Shown here piece by piece: positions 30,240-31,729 of a stretch of DNA of 31,729 nt. How positions within the stretch are numbered: the first letter of the stretch is position 1; the number at the start of each line of letters is the position of its first letter. Origin of the DNA: a virus; IMG/VR virus record IMGVR_UViG_3300013132_000159, positions 1-31,729 of that record; one strand, given 5' to 3'. Position numbers and translations under genes: made by a program. The notes under the pieces were generated by a model, which saw only the letters and a list, made by a program, of their open reading frames with translations, ran no database searches and was not told the DNA's origin.

Positions 30240-30571
30240 TGGACGAATCGACTGCGTTTCTGCACGACTGGTTTGATTCGTTGCCTCGGCGCGAGTGGTA
30301 CAACGATGCTGCGTGTGCGGGCCAGAAGTGGCAAGACTTTTTCGCACGTTCTACCCGAAAAGTGTTTTGTGACTTCTGCCGTTGCTGCCCGGTAGCCGAC
30401 GACTGTTTGGTCTATGCACTCCGGGTGGAGATTGACTTGTTGAATGGGCGGGGCGGTATGTACGGAGGTACTACCGCAGAGGAACGCCACCACTTCGCCC
30501 GAACGTTGAAAGACGTTGGCATTAGGGTAGGTGATTCGTACCGTTCCGATCTTCGGAAGGAGGATCGCTAA
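30239..30571 (+). CDS. Divergent WhiB-like protein (110 aa)
   Basis: ATG 30239 overlaps the stop of the first WhiB gene. Cluster cysteines are C26, C47, C50 and C56 (CRCCPVADDC); extra cysteines C44 and C49 flank them. WYNDAACAG at 20-28 is typical of WhiB. The signature GVWGG is replaced by GMYGG (73-77), so the key Trp that contacts the sigma factor in characterised WhiB proteins is Tyr here. Likely a paralogue or counterpart of the first WhiB, possibly with a changed partner. Confidence 0.82.
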   Translation: MDESTAFLHDWFDSLPRREWYNDAACAGQKWQDFFARSTRKVFCDFCRCCPVADDCLVYALRVEIDLLNGRGGMYGGTTAEERHHFARTLKDVGIRVGDSYRSDLRKEDR

Positions 30572-30939
30572 TGGCAGTCGCTTATGGTAAGGGTCCGAAG
30601 GGTAAGGCCACTCGGTTGCATTCTCTGGTCGTGCGGAAGCGTGGCCGGTGTCAGCGTTGCGGTTCGACTGCGAATCTGCAATGCGCTCACATCATCGGCA
30701 GGAAGTTCTCTGCGACTCGCACCGATGAGAACAACGCATGGTGTTTGTGTGCGTCGTGCCATGCCCGGTTCACGGATCATCCCGACGAGCATATGGCGTT
30801 CGTCGCTGAGACTATCGGCATGGATGCGTTCGATGTGTTGAAGCGGAAGGCGTTGGACAATTCTCGTCCGTGGCGCGAGTCGATGTGGCAAGAGGAAGTT
30901 GATCGTCTGCAAGCAATCATTGACAGTTGGGAGGGCTGA
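30571..30939 (+). CDS. HNH endonuclease (122 aa)
   Basis: ATG overlaps the WhiB stop (TAATG). The protein has a compact HNH core: C27/C30, CAHII at about 38-42, a central Asn in DENNAWC, and CLCASCH (58-64). The C-terminal helices include PDEHMAFVAETIG and the tail PWRESMWQEEVDRLQAI. The sequence type is that of NinG-like or general phage HNH nucleases that cut or nick DNA, here perhaps for recombination or packaging. The Zn-binding cysteines are intact, so it is probably active. Confidence 0.85.
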   Translation: MAVAYGKGPKGKATRLHSLVVRKRGRCQRCGSTANLQCAHIIGRKFSATRTDENNAWCLCASCHARFTDHPDEHMAFVAETIGMDAFDVLKRKALDNSRPWRESMWQEEVDRLQAIIDSWEG

Positions 30940-31142
30940 TGCATGTGTTCTGCGATCTGTGTCGCAAAGTGTTGGATGTGAAGTTGCCGCATTACCATCA
31001 GGAGATTGGGTGGACTCGGCCTCGGCATGGTGGCGGCACGAACGCTTTGGCGATGCGTGAAAAGACAGGCAAGTTGGCACACAAGGAGTGTGTGGAACTA
31101 GGCAAGGCGCGTATTCATCTAGCACAGGGGACAATGATTTGA
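30939..31142 (+). CDS. Small Cys/His protein (67 aa)
   Basis: ATG 30939 overlaps the HNH stop (TGATG). It has CDLC at about 5-8 and candidate third and fourth ligands (His in KLPHYH, and HKEC), a loose zinc-finger arrangement, in a basic 67-aa protein. The stop overlaps the next start (TTGA). Function is unknown. Confidence 0.6.
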   Translation: MHVFCDLCRKVLDVKLPHYHQEIGWTRPRHGGGTNALAMREKTGKLAHKECVELGKARIHLAQGTMI

Positions 31143-31633
31143 GGTTCTTCGTAGCGTTCGTCTTTGTTTGTGTGGCTGTCGTCGGATGGTGCATGTACCT
31201 GTGCGACGAGCAGGTTGATTCGATTGGTGGCGCGAAAGCGTGGACTATGGAGGTAGCGGGCGGTGATTGGCCGGACCTTATGGCGCAGGTTCTTTACGAA
31301 GTGGGTGAACAAGAGCAAGCAGAGCGAGTCAGACGCTATTACGAATCATTGGCGTATGTGGCACCAGTTGTCTCTCGTCCAGCAGAACGAGTGGTTACGA
31401 CAGGAGATTGCGAAGGAATACCGTCGTGGTTCCCCGCCGAGATTGCATGGCGAGAGTCACGATGCACCCGGGGAATCGACACCGGAAACGGGTATCTAGG
31501 CTACGCTCAGATCGCCCGGTTCCATTGGGATAACCTGTGTGTTGGGCTAGACTGGACGGACGAATCGCAGTACGACGAGTGTGTCGCTCTGCTGTGGAAC
31601 GGCGGTGCTGGTGCCCGCCATTGGGGAGGATGA
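31139..31633 (+). CDS. Membrane-anchored transglycosylase-like protein (164 aa)
   Basis: TTG 31139 follows AGGGGA with 7-nt spacing; the longer frame to 31088 would overlap the upstream gene by about 55 nt. Residues 2-22 are strongly hydrophobic (a signal anchor). Residues about 100-164 carry the Rpf/SLT-like pattern AEIAWRESR, GNGYLGYAQIARFHWDNLC and CVALLWNGG, with E106 as candidate catalytic Glu. It probably cuts peptidoglycan glycan strands from the membrane outer face, by analogy to resuscitation-promoting factors or lysozyme-like proteins. It lies outside the lysis cassette, so an early or entry-related role is possible. Confidence 0.7.
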   Translation: MRFFVAFVFVCVAVVGWCMYLCDEQVDSIGGAKAWTMEVAGGDWPDLMAQVLYEVGEQEQAERVRRYYESLAYVAPVVSRPAERVVTTGDCEGIPSWFPAEIAWRESRCTRGIDTGNGYLGYAQIARFHWDNLCVGLDWTDESQYDECVALLWNGGAGARHWGG

Positions 31634-31634
31634 C

Positions 31635-31670
31635 ATGAACATCAAATTGGCAACGGCGCGCGTGCGATGA
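31635..31670 (+). CDS. Eleven-codon leader ORF before the methyltransferase
   Basis: ATG 31635 has an excellent GGGGAGGA 4-5 nt upstream and encodes MNIKLATARVR. Its stop overlaps the methyltransferase ATG at 31667 (ATGA). The methyltransferase start has no good ribosome-binding site of its own, so translational coupling through this leader is likely. Confidence 0.4.
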   Translation: MNIKLATARVR

Positions 31671-31729
31671 CCCTCGCGCCCTACTACGCCGACGATCTCG
31701 TGACGCTCTACTGCGCGGAGGCTGAGGAG
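31667..31729 (+). CDS. DNA methyltransferase, N-terminal fragment
   Basis: The final 63 nt encode MTLAPYYADDLVTLYCAEAE and one further Glu. This is the typical start of phage and bacterial site-specific DNA methyltransferases, where PYY-DD-VTLYHGD leads to the catalytic motif. The gene continues beyond the window. C-ending codons (CTC, TAC, GCC, GAC) are much more frequent than in neighbouring genes, suggesting a recent acquisition. Likely modifies phage DNA to evade host restriction. Confidence 0.72.
   Translation, partial: MTLAPYYADDLVTLYCAEAEE

Overview
The window is part of a tailed double-stranded DNA phage genome whose host is very probably an actinobacterium. Evidence for this is two WhiB-like iron-sulfur proteins (a family essentially confined to Actinobacteria and their phages), an N4-gp56-type major capsid protein, moderately high GC content, frequent GTG/TTG starts and very tight ATGA/TAATG gene overlaps. 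No integrase, excisionase or immunity repressor is recognisable, so nothing here indicates a temperate lifestyle. No long tape-measure gene or tail-assembly chaperone frameshift pair is visible. The virion genes instead include a giant protein next to the portal, a beta-propeller-like protein and short fibres, which fits a short-tailed (podovirus-like) virion. Virus type and host are inferences.

Layout. (1) 1-952: three small leftward genes carrying similar start-associated and stop-associated sequences. (2) 953-2148: a gene-free divergent control region of about 1.2 kb, extremely GC-rich in places. It holds a 48-bp dyad with a parS-like core, a perfect CRP/GlxR-type palindrome followed by two identical -10-like direct repeats, many hairpins and a G-quadruplex-prone tract. 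(3) 2149-15246: rightward packaging and head module: HTH-terminase fusion, a small basic protein, portal, linker protein, a 1579-aa giant protein, three further virion proteins, scaffold and major capsid, closed by an 11-bp stem terminator. (4) 15320-24588: connector, tail and adhesion module: small connector-type proteins, an adhesin with twelve 20-residue repeats, an FmdB zinc ribbon, a glycosyltransferase, an adaptor, a beta-propeller-like protein and a fibre with 60-bp tandem repeats and a compositionally foreign tip. (5) 24635-25858: lysis cassette: two-TM holin candidate, T7-lysozyme-type amidase and two small membrane-associated proteins. (6) 25880-31729: small DNA-metabolism and regulatory genes: HTH protein, zinc-finger metallophosphoesterase, zinc ribbons, DUF6378-like and DUF6321-like proteins, SSB-like protein, two tandem WhiB-like proteins, HNH nuclease, a membrane-anchored transglycosylase and the first 21 codons of a DNA methyltransferase.

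The rightward genes read as one long transcription unit with internal boosts: a candidate promoter before the scaffold gene, a terminator after capsid, and a good promoter before 28254. Several real genes are shorter than about 60 codons (4044-4175, 25563-25682, 25679-25858, 27370-27489) and would be missed by length-filtered gene calling.

The most distinctive features are the divergent control region, where host-type ParB and cAMP-receptor-like sites occur in a phage; the giant 1579-aa virion protein with its companions; the glycosyltransferase inside the tail module; and the tandem WhiB-like pair, one fused to a zinc finger and one with an altered signature.
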